64,000 bases of DNA. It comes from Bradyrhizobium australiense. GTDB taxonomy: Bacteria; Pseudomonadota; Alphaproteobacteria; Rhizobiales; Xanthobacteraceae. A model generated the notes under the pieces. It was not told the origin of the DNA and did no database searches. It saw only the letters and a list, made by a program, of their open reading frames with translations. Both the position numbers and the translations under genes were made by a program. The stretch is taken from assembly GCF_013114825.1 (NCBI RefSeq), contig NZ_JAAVLX010000003.1, positions 1 to 64,000 of the forward strand, written 5' to 3'. Positions 27,950 through 37,421 of the stretch are shown piece after piece (positions within the stretch are counted from its first letter, which is position 1; each line of letters starts with the position of its first letter).

Positions 27950-28729
27950 TCAGCGCTGGCGGAGTTGGAAGCGGCCGACAGCCCCGAGGATAAAGGAGCG
28001 CGGAAACAGCCGGAGCAGGAACGGCACAATCTTGATGCCGAGGCCAGGCAGCACTGCCCGCTTGTTCGCCATCAATCCGCTGTAGGCCTGCTGCGCGACA
28101 TCGGCCGGTAACACGTTGAGGATTGCCGAATCATAGCCGGGTCGAAATCCGGCGCGAGCCTGAAATTCCGAGGGCACGGGACCCGGACACAACACCGTCA
28201 CGTGCACGCCATGTGGCGCCAGTTCTGCGCGCATGGCTTCGGTGAACGACAGCACATAGGCCTTGGACGCATAATAGACCGCCATTCCCGGCCCTGGCAG
28301 AAAACCCGCGATCGAGCCGACATTGAGAAGGCCGCCACGATTGCGGATCAGGTGATCGGAAAACCGCAGTGACAGGTCGGTCAGCGCGCGGATGTTGACG
28401 GCGATGATCTCGAGCTGGTTGCACCGATCGCGCTGGATCGCCCTGCCGAACACGCCAAACCCGGCGTTGTTGACGAGGTATTCGACTTCTACGCCGGAAG
28501 TGGTCAGGGCCTCGGCAATCCTGTCGCCGCAGTCGGGTTGCGCAAGGTCGCACGGAATGACGATCGGCGCCGCGCCCCCGGCCGTCTTGATTTCACTCGC
28601 CAACGCTTCCAGGCGATCGGCGCGCCGCGCCACCAGCGCTACGCGATGACCGTGCGAAGCAAAGACGCGCGCCAGCTCGGTGCCTATGCCCGCCGATGCA
28701 CCGGTAATCAGCGTCACACGCTCGGTCAC
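27950..28729 (-). CDS. SDR-family NAD(P)-dependent oxidoreductase, classical type
   Basis: A 259-aa protein with TLITGASAGIGTELARVFAS (cofactor), VALVARRADRLEALA (Arg suggests NADPH), VEYLVNNAGFGVFG, and catalytic Ser, Tyr and Lys in GSIAGFLPGPGMAVYYASKA. The C-terminal ~35 residues are hydrophobic and basic (KIVPFLLRLFPRSFILGAVG), suggesting membrane contact, as in DltE/YqjQ-type SDRs. GTG 28729 is taken as the start with AAGAG eight bases upstream; a longer frame to 28909 would add 60 residues without SDR character. The substrate is unknown. Confidence 0.88.
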   Translation of the reverse strand: MTERVTLITGASAGIGTELARVFASHGHRVALVARRADRLEALASEIKTAGGAAPIVIPCDLAQPDCGDRIAEALTTSGVEVEYLVNNAGFGVFGRAIQRDRCNQLEIIAVNIRALTDLSLRFSDHLIRNRGGLLNVGSIAGFLPGPGMAVYYASKAYVLSFTEAMRAELAPHGVHVTVLCPGPVPSEFQARAGFRPGYDSAILNVLPADVAQQAYSGLMANKRAVLPGLGIKIVPFLLRLFPRSFILGAVGRFQLRQR

Positions 28730-28956
28730 GGTAAATACTCTTAAAATCAAATCAGGGTTACGCCGCCAGCACGGGAACGAGAGCATAGGCGCGCGGTGTG
28801 GCGCAAGCCATTCTCCAAACATGGCGCCATGCAGGGTTGTGCGCGCCATGCGCCGAAATCTCCATGTTTTCAGGCTTATCGCGCAGTGCCGCCGCCGATT
28901 CCGGCGCACATTAAAGTTTCGTCATCTGCAATGATGCGCGACTGCGCCGCTCATTG

Positions 28957-29460
28957 TCACATCGCCGCGTCTTCGGCCTTCGGCACGCCTGCGGAAGAGG
29001 CCGACTGCCGCTCCGCCACCTTGTGCTTGAGATCGATCCGGTCGCGCGAGGAAATGCCAAGCAGGTCAGCCGCGCGCCAGACGACGTTATCCTCGAACTC
29101 GCTGACCTGGCCGTCGGCGTATACCAGCTCCCACATCATCTCGATGATGCGAAGCCGGCCCTCCTCATTCACCGAACGCATGATGACGCTGGTGAAATGA
29201 TAGAGATCGACCGCTTCGCCCTCGGCCCGCGTCGCCGAGGCGATCAAATGATCTGCCGTGCCAGGGTCAAGCTTGAAGCGGCTCTCGATCAAACTGTGCA
29301 ATTTGCGCTTCTCGATCGCGCTCGGCTCGCCGTCGAGCGAGACGACGTGAACCAGTAGCGCGGTCGCGGCGAGAAGATAGCCGGTATCGTCGAACGCGAA
29401 ATCCGAATCCGCGCTGGGCGCAACGATGTCGGCAATGAATTGGCGCAGTCCGTCGAGCAT
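28957..29460 (-). CDS. TerB-family (tellurite-resistance-like) protein
   Basis: A 167-aa acidic helical protein. Core stretches: LLAATALLVHVVSLDGEPSA, VNEEGRLRIIEMMWELVYAD and GQVSEFEDNVVWRAADLLGI; the D-G-E and AD-G-x-x-x-x-E pairs are the metal-binding acidic residues of the TerB/DjlA-N fold. Stand-alone TerB proteins are common in alphaproteobacteria with no proven tellurite role. ATG 29460 is used because AGGTAGATTG stands upstream; the frame is open to 29532. Confidence 0.85.
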   Translation of the reverse strand: MLDGLRQFIADIVAPSADSDFAFDDTGYLLAATALLVHVVSLDGEPSAIEKRKLHSLIESRFKLDPGTADHLIASATRAEGEAVDLYHFTSVIMRSVNEEGRLRIIEMMWELVYADGQVSEFEDNVVWRAADLLGISSRDRIDLKHKVAERQSASSAGVPKAEDAAM

Positions 29461-29767
29461 CAATCTACCTGCAAAATTCGAAGAAGCTGTTGAGCGAATA
29501 TGGGCTGAAGATTTGGCCTGCGCAATCCGCACGAAGAGTGGCTGACAACGCGAGCAGATTAAATCGGCGTCAGGTTAGGTATGAAGGTAGCATAACACGG
29601 GCACCCGGGGCGCGCGGCCGAAGCTTCAAAACACGCAAACCGTGCCGCTTTCGGAAGACATCGCCTATCGGCCAAAGGCCGATTGCGCGATTCGTCGCGG
29701 GCCGCAAGGCCGTCATAGACTGCAAATCACTCACATTTGCAGTGCGAGATCGTGATCGAGTAACGCC
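29461..29767. other. Intergenic stretch with one hairpin, no gene seen
   Basis: Upstream of the TerB gene and downstream of the cyclase gene. The only clear structure is ctgcaaat / atttgcag (29720-29742, 8-bp stem, 7-base loop), about 25 bases past the cyclase stop on the minus strand; a weak terminator is possible but the T-run is lacking. Confidence 0.5.
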
Positions 29768-31177
29768 TCAAGGTATCTCGTACACCACCATCTTGTCGGC
29801 GATGCCGCGCAGCGCGGCTTCCTTCTGGATCGGCCGGATCGCCTGCTTTGCCAGGATTGTGGCGACCGCCGGCGATTCGATCACAGATCCCGTGATGTGG
29901 ATTTCCTGCGAGGTCGACAGGCTCTGCACTCTTGACGCGATGTTGACGGTCTGGCCGAAATAGTCCTGCCGCTCATTCAGCATCACCGCCAGGCACGGGC
30001 CTTCGTGGATGCCGATCTTGACGATCAAGTCCTCGCGGCCGCGCTCGGCATTCAGCGCCGCCATCGCCGCGCGCATGCGCAGGCCCGCGACGATCGCATG
30101 CTCCGGCCGGATGAAGGTCGCCATCACGGCATCGCCGATCGTTTTCACAACCGCGCCTTTCTCCGAGGCGATGATTTCGAGCAGCGCGTGGAAATGCGCC
30201 CGCACCAGATCGAAGGCAGCGAGATCGCCGACCCGCTCATAGAGCGCGGTGGAGCCCTTGAGGTCAGTGAACAGGAACGTCAGCGAGGTGATCTTGAGGC
30301 GTTGATCGACGTTGAGATTATCCGCCTTGAAGACGTCGCGAAAAGTCTGGTTGGACAGCATCCGCTTGGCGGTCAGGATCGGCTTGCGCTTGCCGAGCAG
30401 CTCATGGAGCGTGTCGTTGGCGACCCAGACCGCGGGCAGCACCCGGTGGTCGGTCTGGTTCTCGAGCGACAGCCGTAGCGGCCCCGGACGCATCACCGTC
30501 GAGCCCGTGGGCGCCTGCAGCTTGTTGAAGACGATCGAAAACTGCTGTCGCTCGCGGGTCGGCTCGCCCTGGACATCAAAGAAATGCGCCGAGTGCGTCA
30601 CCGGCTCGAACACGATCACGAACTGGTTTGGCAGTTGTAGCGACAGCACCGCCTTTTCGCCCGCCGGTAACTCGATGGCTTCCAGCGAAACCTCATCGAC
30701 CAGCCGCTTGATCGATTCTTCGCTCAAGTCCATCCCCGAGCTCCAGAATATCTGGCGGTTATATTCCCAGATCGGCAGTGTATGAGGATCGTGCGCGGCG
30801 ATGCGCCTGACGCGGGGGCTGACCGTGAAAGCGACCTCGACGCGGTCGTCGACGGATGCCTCGTAACCTTGGGCACACAGCGCGCAATTATAGTCGTCGT
30901 GACGGAGCGATTTCAGCGTGTTATGCGCGCCGAGCACGCCGCCGCAGCCGGGACACAGCACGTTCCAGGTGAGATCGAACAGCCCGAGCCGCGCCGAATG
31001 CAGGAAGGCCGAGATGACCTTTTCCTCGTCGAGCCCGTAGCGCGCGGCAAAATCCAAGAGGTTGATCCGGTTGAGCTCGCGGTCCTCGCCCCTGGCGATC
31101 AGTTGCGAGATGGCGTCGACCACCGCGGGATCGGCGGTCTGCTTCAAGACTGCGAACTGGGCCTGGGTATCGCTCAT
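29768..31177 (-). CDS. Class-III adenylate/guanylate cyclase with N-terminal zinc-ribbon DUF5939 region
   Basis: A 469-aa protein without membrane segments. The N-terminal ~260 residues contain a helical part (LLDFAARYGLDEEKVISAFL), a zinc-ribbon (CPGC near residue 76 and CALC about 25 later) and a beta-rich part, as in DUF5939. The cyclase domain has FLFTDLKGSTALYERVGD (metal Asp 1), AVVKTIGDAVMATF (metal Asp 2) and DYFGQTVNIASRVQSLS (Asn and Arg of the transition state), so it looks active. cAMP is the likely product. It could feed Crp-type regulators, one of which is in this window at 16318; that link is only inference. Confidence 0.9.
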   Translation of the reverse strand: MSDTQAQFAVLKQTADPAVVDAISQLIARGEDRELNRINLLDFAARYGLDEEKVISAFLHSARLGLFDLTWNVLCPGCGGVLGAHNTLKSLRHDDYNCALCAQGYEASVDDRVEVAFTVSPRVRRIAAHDPHTLPIWEYNRQIFWSSGMDLSEESIKRLVDEVSLEAIELPAGEKAVLSLQLPNQFVIVFEPVTHSAHFFDVQGEPTRERQQFSIVFNKLQAPTGSTVMRPGPLRLSLENQTDHRVLPAVWVANDTLHELLGKRKPILTAKRMLSNQTFRDVFKADNLNVDQRLKITSLTFLFTDLKGSTALYERVGDLAAFDLVRAHFHALLEIIASEKGAVVKTIGDAVMATFIRPEHAIVAGLRMRAAMAALNAERGREDLIVKIGIHEGPCLAVMLNERQDYFGQTVNIASRVQSLSTSQEIHITGSVIESPAVATILAKQAIRPIQKEAALRGIADKMVVYEIP

Positions 31178-31282
31178 GGTTGACAATCTAGATGACGTTC
31201 CAGAGGTGGCTGCGCAAGGCGCGCTTGCTTGCCTGATGCCTTTTCTTCCCTCGACCCGGCAATCCGCCCGATCAAGAAAATG

Positions 31283-32668
31283 CTACCGGGACGTGATGGC
31301 AAACATCGGCGAACGGTCGGGCTGTGTGGTCACCACGCCGATCGGCATCACCGGCTCCTTGTCTATCAGCGTGATGCGAAACGCGCCGATCATCTTGGCC
31401 AGCGCCAGCGTGGCTTCGACCAGCGCGAAATGCGCGCCGATGCAGACGCGGGCGCCGACGCCGAATGGCAGATAGGCGAAGCGGTCGGGCGGCGTTCCCG
31501 TCATGAAGCGGGACGGGATGAAGGCGCTCGGATCGCGCCAGAGTTTTTCGTGTCGGTGCAACACCCACGGCGCGATCAGAATGACGTCCTTCTTCCTGAC
31601 CGGCAGGCCCGCGATGGTATCCGGCCCGATCGCCGCGCGTGCGATCAGGAACGCCGGCGGATAGAGCCGCATGGTCTCGTCGACCACCGCGCGGGTGAAT
31701 TTCAGCCGCTCGATATCGAGCGCGCCGTCGACGGTCGCGCCCTGCACTTCGCTCGCCACCTGCTCCTGCGTGGCGGGATCGAGCGCCAGAAGATAAAGCG
31801 CCCAGAACAGTGCGGTCGCCGTCGTCTCGTGGCCGGCGAGAATCATGGTCGCGACCTGATCTCCGAGTTGTTCGTCGGTGAAGGCTTGGCCGGTTTCCGG
31901 ATCACGCGCCTCACCTATCAGCTCGAACAGATCGCGCGCCGGCCCGCCTGCGGTCTTGCCGGCGGCGCGACGCTCGGCCATCAGCATGCCGATGAATGCG
32001 GTCCAGCGCTTGCGGAAGCGGCCGCGCGCAATGTCCTGCGGGCTTGGCCAGCTCAGCGGCAGCAGCAGATCGAGGAAATGCGGGCGCGCCAGCCGTTCGC
32101 CATACTCGATCACGAAATCGCGCAAGGCGGCGCCGTGGCGATCCATCCCGAACGAGAACATGGTGCGGCCGGCGATCTCGAGCGCCATCCGCTGCATCGC
32201 CTCGCGCAAATCGACGGGTGCATTGCTGGCGGCGCTCAGCTTGGCGATCGTCTCATCGATCGCCGCCAGCATGTGCGGAACGAGCGGCATCACCGCGCGC
32301 GGCGTGAACGCCGGCGCCAGCGTGCGGCGCTGATGCTTCCACGCACGTCCTTCCGCGATCAAAAGACCTTCGCCGAGGATTGGACGCAGCACCCGGAAGC
32401 CGGCCGGCGTGCGCGTATAATTTTCGTAATTGTCGACCAGCACATGCTTGATCGCATCCGGTGCGTTGAGAATGAACGTGCTGCGTCCGAAGAAGCGGCC
32501 CTGAACGATATCTTCCTCATAGGCCCGCTGGCCCCAGCTACCGATCGGGCTTTCGCGGATCGCCTTCATCCGCCCGAACGCCGTCATGTCGTCGGGCGCC
32601 CGCGGCGGGCTTGGCGGCACCAATGGTGCGCGCGCAAGCGGCATATCGTAGGCTTCGGCTATGCTCAT
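31283..32668 (-). CDS. Cytochrome P450
   Basis: A 461-aa heme mono-oxygenase, soluble. I-helix oxygen-activation motif MILAGHETTATALFWALY, K-helix VVDETMRLYPPAF (E-x-x-R), and heme-binding loop YLPFGVGARVCIGAHFALVE with thiolate Cys409. The N-terminal part FGRSTFILNAPDAIKHVLVD resembles CYP153/CYP102-like or fatty-acid-type P450s; the substrate is unknown and no ferredoxin or reductase gene is adjacent. ATG 32668 is preferred because the DNA beyond it is a palindromic repeat even though the frame is open to 32863. Confidence 0.93.
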   Translation of the reverse strand: MSIAEAYDMPLARAPLVPPSPPRAPDDMTAFGRMKAIRESPIGSWGQRAYEEDIVQGRFFGRSTFILNAPDAIKHVLVDNYENYTRTPAGFRVLRPILGEGLLIAEGRAWKHQRRTLAPAFTPRAVMPLVPHMLAAIDETIAKLSAASNAPVDLREAMQRMALEIAGRTMFSFGMDRHGAALRDFVIEYGERLARPHFLDLLLPLSWPSPQDIARGRFRKRWTAFIGMLMAERRAAGKTAGGPARDLFELIGEARDPETGQAFTDEQLGDQVATMILAGHETTATALFWALYLLALDPATQEQVASEVQGATVDGALDIERLKFTRAVVDETMRLYPPAFLIARAAIGPDTIAGLPVRKKDVILIAPWVLHRHEKLWRDPSAFIPSRFMTGTPPDRFAYLPFGVGARVCIGAHFALVEATLALAKMIGAFRITLIDKEPVMPIGVVTTQPDRSPMFAITSR

Positions 32669-32680
32669 AGGCCTATCCCG

Positions 32681-32756
32681 TAGCCCGGATGAGCGGAGCG
32701 ATATCCGGGATCCTGCCAAGCCCCGCATATCGCTACGCTCATGCAGGCTACGATCG
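32681..32756. repeat. Palindromic repeat (tagcccggatgagcgga...)
   Basis: Left arm gtagcccggatgagcggagc then gatatccggg; right arm near 32723-32756 reads catatcgctacgctcatgca followed by ggctac in the inverted sense. Same general class as the repeat at 1700-1820 but without the nested unit. It separates the P450 gene from the exported hydrolase. Confidence 0.7.
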
Positions 32757-32814
32757 TATCGATGTCTCCGATCCGGGCGCCCCAAAGGCGTATCCGAAGT
32801 GGCTACCAGTACAG

Positions 32815-34188
32815 CTAGTAGGTCAGTTCGGCGACCGCAATCCGGTTCTCGGAGGCCGGCCAAGTCCGCGCCACGATCCGCTCGGTATTGAACATATTTA
32901 CCACGGGGCGGCCAATCTCCTCCGCCGGAAGCCGCAGGGTCGTGACCGAATCGGTCGGCACGCCGGATCTCACATCCCTCGGCTCCTTGCCGTCGATCAG
33001 CACCACGTCCCGCGGCAGGCCGAAATAGCCCCGCGGACGCGACATCAGGACCACGGCGCCGGCACCCGCATCGGCCGGCCCGAGTGGGCGCGCGGCACGC
33101 AGATGCACGATGTCGGAGGAGCGCGGAAATGGCGAGCGGTAGAGGTGGGTGGTCGGCGAACCCGCTGACGTCAATACGATTTCGAGAAACCAGGTCGGCT
33201 CGACCTGCGCCGGGCCCCAGCGGCCGTCGGCGCCGGTTTGCGAAGAATGGATCGGACCGCCAGTCCGTTCGCCGGTCTCGGGAGAGACCCGATAGATTTC
33301 GACTGTCGCGCCGAAGACCGGACGGTTGGTGGCAACGCCGCCCGGCGTGCCCGTCACAAGCCCGCTCAGTCTGACTTCGGCTTCCGGCACGATCTCGATA
33401 CGCGACGGTTCCTGGCCGGCGATGAATTTGTAGATCTCGCGAAACGCGCGCGGGTGAAAGGCGACCTCGCGGTGATCAAGCGCACCGAGCACCAGATTGG
33501 TCGCACCCTTCAGCGCAGGACTATCCGACGTCACGCCGGTCGGCGCGCCCGGTTTACCGACGAAGCGGCCATCGGGCTGTGCATATTTGTCCATGCCCTC
33601 GCTGCGCAAGGTGAGGAACGCCGTGCCCGGCGTCACCTCGCTCTCGCCCTCGTTCAGGCCACGCAAAAACGGGCTGCGGCCGTTGAACTCGTTGTTGATG
33701 TCGTCATCCCAATCATAGATTCCGTGATTGGGAACGCCGCACAGAACGGCGTGGCTGATGTCGGCCGCGCCGCCATTCCTGATGTAATTGCGGATCGAAT
33801 AGCCGCCGCGCGAATTACCGACGAGCGCGATGCGCGCCGCGCCGGTGCGACGCTGCAATTCCTTGACGGCCGCGCCGAGTTCGCGGCGCTGGTCTTCTGT
33901 CGAGGAACGGTTCGGTTGCTCCATGTTGTCGTCGGTGCGCGCCAGGGGATCAGTAAAGCTGATGGCCATCATTCGCTCGCGCGGTACGCCGTTCGATTCC
34001 ATGCGCCAGAGGGTGGTGATCCAGAGCGCCGCATGGTCGCCATTGCCATGCACGAACAGGATCGGCGGAACCGCCGCTGGTGCGGTCTGCGCCCGCGCCA
34101 GCGAGCCAAAGAGCGGAAGACCGAATGAGCCAGCCAGCAGGGGCACGGCTCCGACGCTTCTCAGGATCAACCGTCGCGACAATCGCAT
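32815..34188 (-). CDS. Tat-exported alpha/beta hydrolase with C-terminal beta-sandwich domain
   Basis: A 457-aa protein. The N-terminus LSRRLILRSVGAVPLLAGSF is a twin-arginine signal, cut near residue 33 (ARAQT). The hydrolase domain has PILFVHGNGDHAALWITTLW, the nucleophile elbow IALVGNSRGGYSIRNYI and a candidate His in LGALDHREVAFHP; lipase or polyester-type hydrolase is likely. From about residue 270 the sequence changes to a carboxypeptidase-regulatory-like beta domain (VRLSGLVTGTPGG, ATVEIYRVSPETGERTGG, TGADGRWGPA). GGGAGGTTCC precedes the ATG. The substrate is unknown. Confidence 0.82.
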   Translation of the reverse strand: MRLSRRLILRSVGAVPLLAGSFGLPLFGSLARAQTAPAAVPPILFVHGNGDHAALWITTLWRMESNGVPRERMMAISFTDPLARTDDNMEQPNRSSTEDQRRELGAAVKELQRRTGAARIALVGNSRGGYSIRNYIRNGGAADISHAVLCGVPNHGIYDWDDDINNEFNGRSPFLRGLNEGESEVTPGTAFLTLRSEGMDKYAQPDGRFVGKPGAPTGVTSDSPALKGATNLVLGALDHREVAFHPRAFREIYKFIAGQEPSRIEIVPEAEVRLSGLVTGTPGGVATNRPVFGATVEIYRVSPETGERTGGPIHSSQTGADGRWGPAQVEPTWFLEIVLTSAGSPTTHLYRSPFPRSSDIVHLRAARPLGPADAGAGAVVLMSRPRGYFGLPRDVVLIDGKEPRDVRSGVPTDSVTTLRLPAEEIGRPVVNMFNTERIVARTWPASENRIAVAELTY

Positions 34189-34337
34189 TTCGGAACCTCC
34201 CGTCGCTTTTCAATACCTTGGCTGTGCGTTAGCACCGTCGAAGGCGGCGCAACGACTGGACAGGCCATGGTTTTCGCAGGCATCAACTTAAGTTCGAATG
34301 GAATCAAGCCGGTGACAGAACGCCAACGGAACTTATC

Positions 34338-36029
34338 ATGACCGACCAGCCGAAGCGCTCGCGCCTTGCGACTGACGGCATTGCAGCACCGTTGCGGCAC
34401 GCCGTGTTCCGGCGCATCTGGCTCGCCAGCCTCGTTTCCAACCTCGGGATATTGATCCAGGGCGTCGGCGCGGCCTGGGCGATGACGCAGATGACCTCTT
34501 CGGCCGACAAGGTCGCGCTGGTGCAGACCGCGCTGATGCTGCCGGTCATGCTGATTTCGATGCCGGCCGGCGCCATCGCCGACATGCACGACCGCCGCAT
34601 CGTCGCACTGGTCTCGCTCGGGATCGCGCTGATCGGCGCAACCGCGCTGACCGTGCTGGCGTGGCTCGGCCTCGTGACGCCGAATATCCTCTTGGCGCTT
34701 TGCTTCGTCGTCGGCAGCGGCATGGCGCTGTTCGGGCCGGCCTGGCAGGCCTCGGTGAGCGAGCAGGTGCCAGCGGAAACGCTGCCGGCGGCGGTCGCGC
34801 TCAACGGCATCAGCTACAACATTGCGCGCAGCTTCGGCCCGGCGATCGGCGGCATCGTGGTTGCCACAGCCGGCGCCGTGGCCGCGTTTGCCGTCAACGC
34901 CGCGCTGTATCTGCCGCTTATGGTGGTGCTGTTTTTGTGGAACCGCGCCAGCGAGCCGTCACGCCTGCCGCGCGAACGGCTCAACCGCGCCATGGTCTCG
35001 GGCGTGCGCTACATCACCAATTCGCCGTCGATCAAGATCGTGCTGACGCGCACGCTGGTCACCGGCATCATCGGCGGCTCGGTCTCGGCGCTGATGCCGC
35101 TGGTGGCCCGCGACCTCCTGCATGGCGGCGCGCAAACCTACGGCATCATGCTCGGCGCCTTCGGCATGGGAGCGGTGTTCGGCGCACTGAATATCGGCGA
35201 GGTGCGCCGACGCATGAGCGGCGAGGCTGCGGTGCGCGCCTGTGCGATAGCGATGGCCGGCGCGATCGCGGCGGTCGCCCTGAGCACCAACGCCATCCTG
35301 ACGGCGATTGCGCTCGTGCTCGCCGGCGCGGTGTGGATGCTGGCGGTCGCCCTGTTCAACATCGGCGTGCAGCTTTCGGCGCCGCGCTGGGTTGCGGGCC
35401 GCTCGCTGGCGGCCTTCCAGGCATCGATCGCCGGCGGCATTGCGGTGGGAAGCTGGGGCTGGGGCCACCTCACCGACCTCGCCGGCGTGGAGATCGCGCT
35501 ATTGGTTTCGGCAGGCCTGATGCTGATCTCGCCCCTGCTCGGCATCTGGCTGCGCATGCCGCCGGTCGGCGCGCGCAACGAGGATGCCACGGAGCTGCTT
35601 GCCGATCCCGAAGTGCGGCTGTCGCTGACCGGACGCAGCGGACCGCTGGTGGTCGAGATCGAGTATCGCGTCGCACAGGACAACGCCCGCGCATTTCACA
35701 ATGTGATGCAGGAAGTGCAGCTCAGCCGGCAGCGCAACGGCGCCTATGGCTGGTCGATCGCGCGCGACATCGGCGACCCCGAACTGTGGACCGAGCGCTA
35801 TCACTGCCCAACTTGGCTCGATTATCTGCGCCAGCGTAGCCGTGCGACGCAGTCCGAGCGCGCCTTGCACCAGCGCGCGATCGACTTTCATCTCGGCCCC
35901 GAGCCGATCCGCGTCCGCCGCATGCTGGAGCGACCGTTCGGCTCGGTCCGCTGGAAGGAAGACACCCCCGACCGCGCTGCCAATGAGGTCTTGCCGGTGG
36001 TCGCCACGGCGGCAGGCAGCAGCACCTGA
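34338..36029 (+). CDS. MFS-type exporter with C-terminal domain (EntS/MFS_3 type)
   Basis: A 563-aa protein with about 10-12 membrane segments to residue ~415 (for example MALFGPAWQASVSEQVPAET, GGIVVATAGAVAAFAVNAAL). FRRIWLASLVSNLGILIQGV with the loop DMHDRRIVAL is the MFS motif-A region of the enterobactin-exporter type. The last ~145 residues are soluble (VEIEYRVAQDNARAFHNVMQ, YGWSIARDIGDPELWTERYH), a ferredoxin-like ABM-type domain that some MFS_3 proteins carry. The exported compound is unknown; no siderophore synthesis genes are near. Divergent from the exported hydrolase gene across about 150 bp. Confidence 0.9.
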   Translation: MTDQPKRSRLATDGIAAPLRHAVFRRIWLASLVSNLGILIQGVGAAWAMTQMTSSADKVALVQTALMLPVMLISMPAGAIADMHDRRIVALVSLGIALIGATALTVLAWLGLVTPNILLALCFVVGSGMALFGPAWQASVSEQVPAETLPAAVALNGISYNIARSFGPAIGGIVVATAGAVAAFAVNAALYLPLMVVLFLWNRASEPSRLPRERLNRAMVSGVRYITNSPSIKIVLTRTLVTGIIGGSVSALMPLVARDLLHGGAQTYGIMLGAFGMGAVFGALNIGEVRRRMSGEAAVRACAIAMAGAIAAVALSTNAILTAIALVLAGAVWMLAVALFNIGVQLSAPRWVAGRSLAAFQASIAGGIAVGSWGWGHLTDLAGVEIALLVSAGLMLISPLLGIWLRMPPVGARNEDATELLADPEVRLSLTGRSGPLVVEIEYRVAQDNARAFHNVMQEVQLSRQRNGAYGWSIARDIGDPELWTERYHCPTWLDYLRQRSRATQSERALHQRAIDFHLGPEPIRVRRMLERPFGSVRWKEDTPDRAANEVLPVVATAAGSST

Positions 36030-36295
36030 GCTGAGGTGGCGCGGCGGCGTGCCGCAATGTTGCGTCGCGTCCTTGCGACCAAAGTCGCATTACCGCGGCC
36101 AAACTTGCCAAACCGCGGCGCAAGCCTCTAGACTGGATTTCGTCATCGCACGGTTGAAGCGCCCATAATCCATGCGTCCAGCTTCAGGCTGGAATAAAAT
36201 ACGCAGATCATGGGTTGATGCTTGGAGGCGACCACTTAAAAATTGCCGATAAAAATAGAGCTATCAGACGACAAAAATAATCCAGGGAGGGAAAC

Positions 36296-37408
36296 ATGAA
36301 ATTGCGTCAAGACACGCCAGCAACCCGTCGCGCTGTACTGGGTGGTGCCGCCGTCGCCGGCGCAGCGATCATCAGCGCTCCATATATCCGCAATGCCGAA
36401 GCGGCCGAAACGACAACCTGGAAGGTCCAGACTTCCTGGCCGGCCGGCGTCGGGCTCAACACGTTCAAAACCTGGGCCGCATCGATCAAGGAAAAGACCG
36501 GCGGCGAGCTCGAGTTCAAGCCGTTCGCCGCCAAGGAAGTGGTCGGCGACTTCGAGTTGCTCGATGGCGTGAAGAACGGCGTGCTCGAGGCGATGAATTC
36601 CTTCACGGTCTATTGGGTCGGCAAGGTGCCGGCGACGGCGTTCCTGTCGTCATACCTGATGGGCCTCCGCTATCCGCACGAATGGGACGTGTTCTTCTAC
36701 GGGAAGGACGGCCTGAAGATGGCGCGCGAAATATTCGCCAAGCAGAACATCATGTATGTCGGGCGCATCCATCATGGCCCGAACATCATCCATTCCAAGA
36801 AGCCGATCCGCTCGATCGAAGACTTCAGGGACCTCAAGCTGCGCGTTCCCGGCGGCATGATTGCCGAAGGTTTTGCGGCGATCGGTGCCAAGACCACGCT
36901 GCTTCCCGGCGGCGAGGTATTCTCGGCGCTGGAGAAGGGGACCATCGAGGCGGCCGACTACACCGGTCCCGCCGTTAATTGGGACCTCGGCTTCCAGCAG
37001 GTCACCAAGTACATCTGGATGGGGCCGGCCGGACTCGAATCGATCTATCAGCCGGTCGACCTGATGGATTTCTGCGTTGGCATGAACCACTGGAACAAGC
37101 TCTCGCCGAAGATGAAGGCCTGGGTCGAACTCGAGGTCGAAGCCTACTCGTCGCTGCACCACGCGGCGATCCAGAAGGCCGACATGGAAGCGTGGCCGAA
37201 GTTCATCAAGGCCGGCACCGAAATCAATCGTCTGCCGACCTCGGATCTGGAGAAATTCCAGCGCGTCGCCGTTCCGATCTGGTTCAAATGGGCCAACAAG
37301 GACAAGGACGCTGCGCGGGTGTTCAAGGCTCAGCTCGAGATCATGGAATCGCCGAGTTACGGCTACGTCACACCCGATATGTATCAGGGTCAGAAGCTCG
37401 ACCTCTGA
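36296..37408 (+). CDS. TRAP transporter substrate-binding protein, DctP family
   Basis: A 370-aa periplasmic receptor. It begins with a Tat-like signal (TRRAVLGGAAVAGAAIISAP, cut near residue 36). DctP features: WKVQTSWPAGVGLNTFKTWA, IKEKTGGELEFKPFAAKEVV, SIEDFRDLKLRVPGGMIAEG (Arg that binds the ligand carboxylate) and VFSALEKGTIEAADYTGPAV. It resembles receptors for 2-oxo/mandelate-like or lactate-type acids; the ligand is not assignable. AGGGAGGGAAAC gives a strong start. The two permease genes follow. The 266-bp upstream region is AT-richer and probably holds the promoter. Confidence 0.93.
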   Translation: MKLRQDTPATRRAVLGGAAVAGAAIISAPYIRNAEAAETTTWKVQTSWPAGVGLNTFKTWAASIKEKTGGELEFKPFAAKEVVGDFELLDGVKNGVLEAMNSFTVYWVGKVPATAFLSSYLMGLRYPHEWDVFFYGKDGLKMAREIFAKQNIMYVGRIHHGPNIIHSKKPIRSIEDFRDLKLRVPGGMIAEGFAAIGAKTTLLPGGEVFSALEKGTIEAADYTGPAVNWDLGFQQVTKYIWMGPAGLESIYQPVDLMDFCVGMNHWNKLSPKMKAWVELEVEAYSSLHHAAIQKADMEAWPKFIKAGTEINRLPTSDLEKFQRVAVPIWFKWANKDKDAARVFKAQLEIMESPSYGYVTPDMYQGQKLDL

Positions 37409-37421
37409 GGCTCGAGCGACG

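Noticed and set aside
31229..32683. A 484-codon open frame opposite the P450 gene
   Set aside because: The P450 on the other strand has all catalytic motifs; this frame has none.
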